From Clostridium sp. E02 (lineage in GTDB: Bacteria > Bacillota > Clostridia > Lachnospirales > Lachnospiraceae), in assembly GCF_003833015.1 (NCBI RefSeq), contig NZ_RJLQ01000006.1:119158-183157 (forward strand): DNA of 64,000 nt. The letters run 5' to 3'. The translations under genes were made by a program, and so were the position numbers. Numbering within the stretch: the stretch's first letter is position 1; each line of letters begins with the position of its first letter. This document shows, in pieces, positions 62,931 to 64,000 of this stretch. Under the pieces are notes generated by a model. The model was not told where the DNA came from. It worked only from the letters and a program-made list of their open reading frames with translations, and made no database searches.

Positions 62931-63542
62931 CTAAGGCCCTATGGTCACAGGAACCCCTAAATTACAATTATTCCATAAAACATCCATAGCTTCATTATCC
63001 AATGCAACACAACCATGAGTGAATCCATCTGGAGTGCGGCATCCATGTATTTCTATCGCACCACCTAATGGAGTATCCCATGGTGGCTGCTTACCTAATT
63101 GATTCGCCTGAATGATCTCATCTCTCTGCTCTTTTGTTATGATTCCATCAGTATACCCTCTCTCTGCATCTTTTACCCCTGGATAAGATAGTCCCAATGC
63201 TAAGTAAGCAATACTTTTATCATTTCTAGTACATACATAGAATTCTCCACTGGGAGTTCTCATATCTCCTTCTATTTTTTTATTTCCATCATCAGAAGCT
63301 CCTCCTATGGAAACAGGATACTCTGCAATTAGATTTCCATTCTGCTTCAATAGTAGGACTCTTGTCCGTTTGCTCACATAAATAGAAATCCCATTTAAGG
63401 TTTCGTTGTTCTTGTTTTTTAATTCAGACCCCGGTCCTGTTATTTCTTCTGCGTAACCAGTCAATCCTGCTAACATAGATAACACCATGATAAGTAATAT
63501 GCCAGTCATGTATTTTTTCTTCTTTTTAGTAAAACGTCTCAT
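62931..63542 (-). CDS. L,D-transpeptidase (YkuD family)
   Basis: 203 residues. A basic start (MRRFTKKKKKYM) and signal helix end near TGYAEE (residue 32), so it acts at the cell wall. The YkuD motif is AIEIHGCRTPDGFTHGCVAL, with the catalytic Cys after HG and His upstream. It forms 3-3 peptidoglycan cross-links or anchors proteins. It starts 142 bases from the rRNA operon terminator. Confidence 0.9.
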   Translation of the reverse strand: MRRFTKKKKKYMTGILLIMVLSMLAGLTGYAEEITGPGSELKNKNNETLNGISIYVSKRTRVLLLKQNGNLIAEYPVSIGGASDDGNKKIEGDMRTPSGEFYVCTRNDKSIAYLALGLSYPGVKDAERGYTDGIITKEQRDEIIQANQLGKQPPWDTPLGGAIEIHGCRTPDGFTHGCVALDNEAMDVLWNNCNLGVPVTIGP

Positions 63543-63683
63543 TCCTAACTCTCTCCTTCTTATATGCCATATTCACTTATCCGCATTTTACCATAAGTTC
63601 AGCTAACTGTACACCACAATCTATTTTCAAATAAGAAAATTCAAATAAGTAAACTTAAGATTCCTGTAAAATCAAAAAAAAGA

Positions 63684-63700
63684 TCTCCGAAACTCGGAAA
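63684..63700 (-). terminator. Terminator of the rRNA/tRNA-Gly transcript
   Basis: TCCGA pairs with TCGGA, plus two flanking pairs, then eight T on the minus strand. It lies 28 bases beyond the tRNA-Gly 3' end. Confidence 0.75.
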
Positions 63701-63727
63701 CCCTTGTAAACACTAGCTATTCTTAAG

Positions 63728-63799
63728 AGCGCGAGACGGGACTCGAACCCGCGGCCCCGACCTTGGCAAGGTCGTGCTCCACCACTGAGCCACTCGCGC
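63728..63799 (-). tRNA. tRNA-Gly (anticodon GCC)
   Basis: 72-base cloverleaf: acceptor GCGCGAG/CTCGCGC, discriminator T, anticodon loop CTTGCCA giving GCC, T-loop TTCGAGT. CCA is not encoded. It lies about 95 bases downstream of the 23S rRNA 3' end and is probably co-transcribed with it. Confidence 0.95.
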
Positions 63800-63892
63800 T
63801 TATTACTTCTTTGTTTTCTTTTCTCAGGTACATACCCTCAAAACCACACATTGTTATATATCATTCATCCCTTTTCTCTACCTAAACCAACT

Positions 63893-64000
63893 TGGTTAAG
63901 CCCTCGACCTATTAGTGACAGTCAGCTACACATGTTGCCATGCTTCCACCTCTGCCCTATCTACCTCGTCGTCTTCAAGGGGTCTTACTCTTGCGATGGG
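63893..64000 (-). rRNA. 23S ribosomal RNA, 3' end only
   Basis: The minus strand reads CCTTGAAGACGACGAGGTAG, then TAGCTGACTGTCACTAATAG and GGCTTAACC, the conserved last 100 or so bases of 23S rRNA. The rest lies beyond the right edge. No 5S follows it before tRNA-Gly and the terminator. Confidence 0.93.

Overview
The window looks like a chromosomal segment of a low-GC, anaerobic Gram-positive bacterium of the Clostridia, most likely a Lachnospiraceae relative. This is inferred from gene content, not from a database search. The pointers are an oxygen-labile two-subunit L-serine dehydratase, Rex, a CbiK-type cobaltochelatase, FeoAB, an Lpl/YtcP-type sugar ABC cassette with a YesM/YesN two-component pair, a DUF5688 protein, an acyl-ACP thioesterase, and strong AGGAGG-type ribosome binding sites throughout.

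Layout. 1-4.2 kb: Na/Pi cotransporter (cut by the window edge), a PHP histidinol-phosphatase and sdaAB-sdaAA. 4.2-21.3 kb, almost all minus strand: a TRAP transporter dctPQM; argH; a YfhO/GtrA cell-envelope pair; apbE-cbiK; an iron alcohol dehydrogenase; and a tightly packed queA-COG3044 ATPase-rex-lysR operon. 21.4-28.6 kb: a decayed accessory island beside a tRNA-Arg. It holds an integrase stub, frameshifted genes, remnants of three different IS families and several very AT-rich small membrane or secreted protein genes. 28.6-35.7 kb: a YesM/YesN system converging on an LplB-LplC-lipoprotein sugar importer with no ATPase of its own. 35.9-40.3 kb: an MMPL/RND exporter overlapping a secreted coiled-coil partner. 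40.5-44.9 kb: DUF5688, a split ThrE exporter and feoAB. 45-55.2 kb: uvrB, threonine aldolase, a CtpA-like protease, an M23 amidase activator, ftsEX, a striking 53-bp tandem repeat, a PucR-type regulator and an orphan MsmX/UgpC ATPase. 55.5-64 kb: methyltransferase, cvfB, thioesterase, two identical tRNA-Gln genes, an ECF sigma/RsgI-like anti-sigma pair, a CDF transporter, truA, vanZ, an L,D-transpeptidase, tRNA-Gly and the 3' end of a 23S rRNA.

How the genes may work together. The orphan MsmX-like ATPase at 54 kb is a good candidate to energise the ATPase-less sugar importer at 32-36 kb. FtsEX with the adjacent M23 protein and the S41 protease form a classic cell-wall hydrolase control module. 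Rex is transcribed with a LysR regulator directly upstream of an NAD(P)H-linked alcohol dehydrogenase, which suggests redox-coupled control of fermentation.

The most unusual items are the 53-bp repeat array (six in-phase copies, each joined by a TTGCGCAA palindrome), the tRNA-Arg island with its small membrane/peptide genes, and an rRNA operon end that passes from 23S straight to tRNA-Gly and a terminator with no 5S. I did not find a clear new defence or biosynthetic system. The small-protein cluster at 25.8-28.3 kb is the only part whose role I cannot explain.
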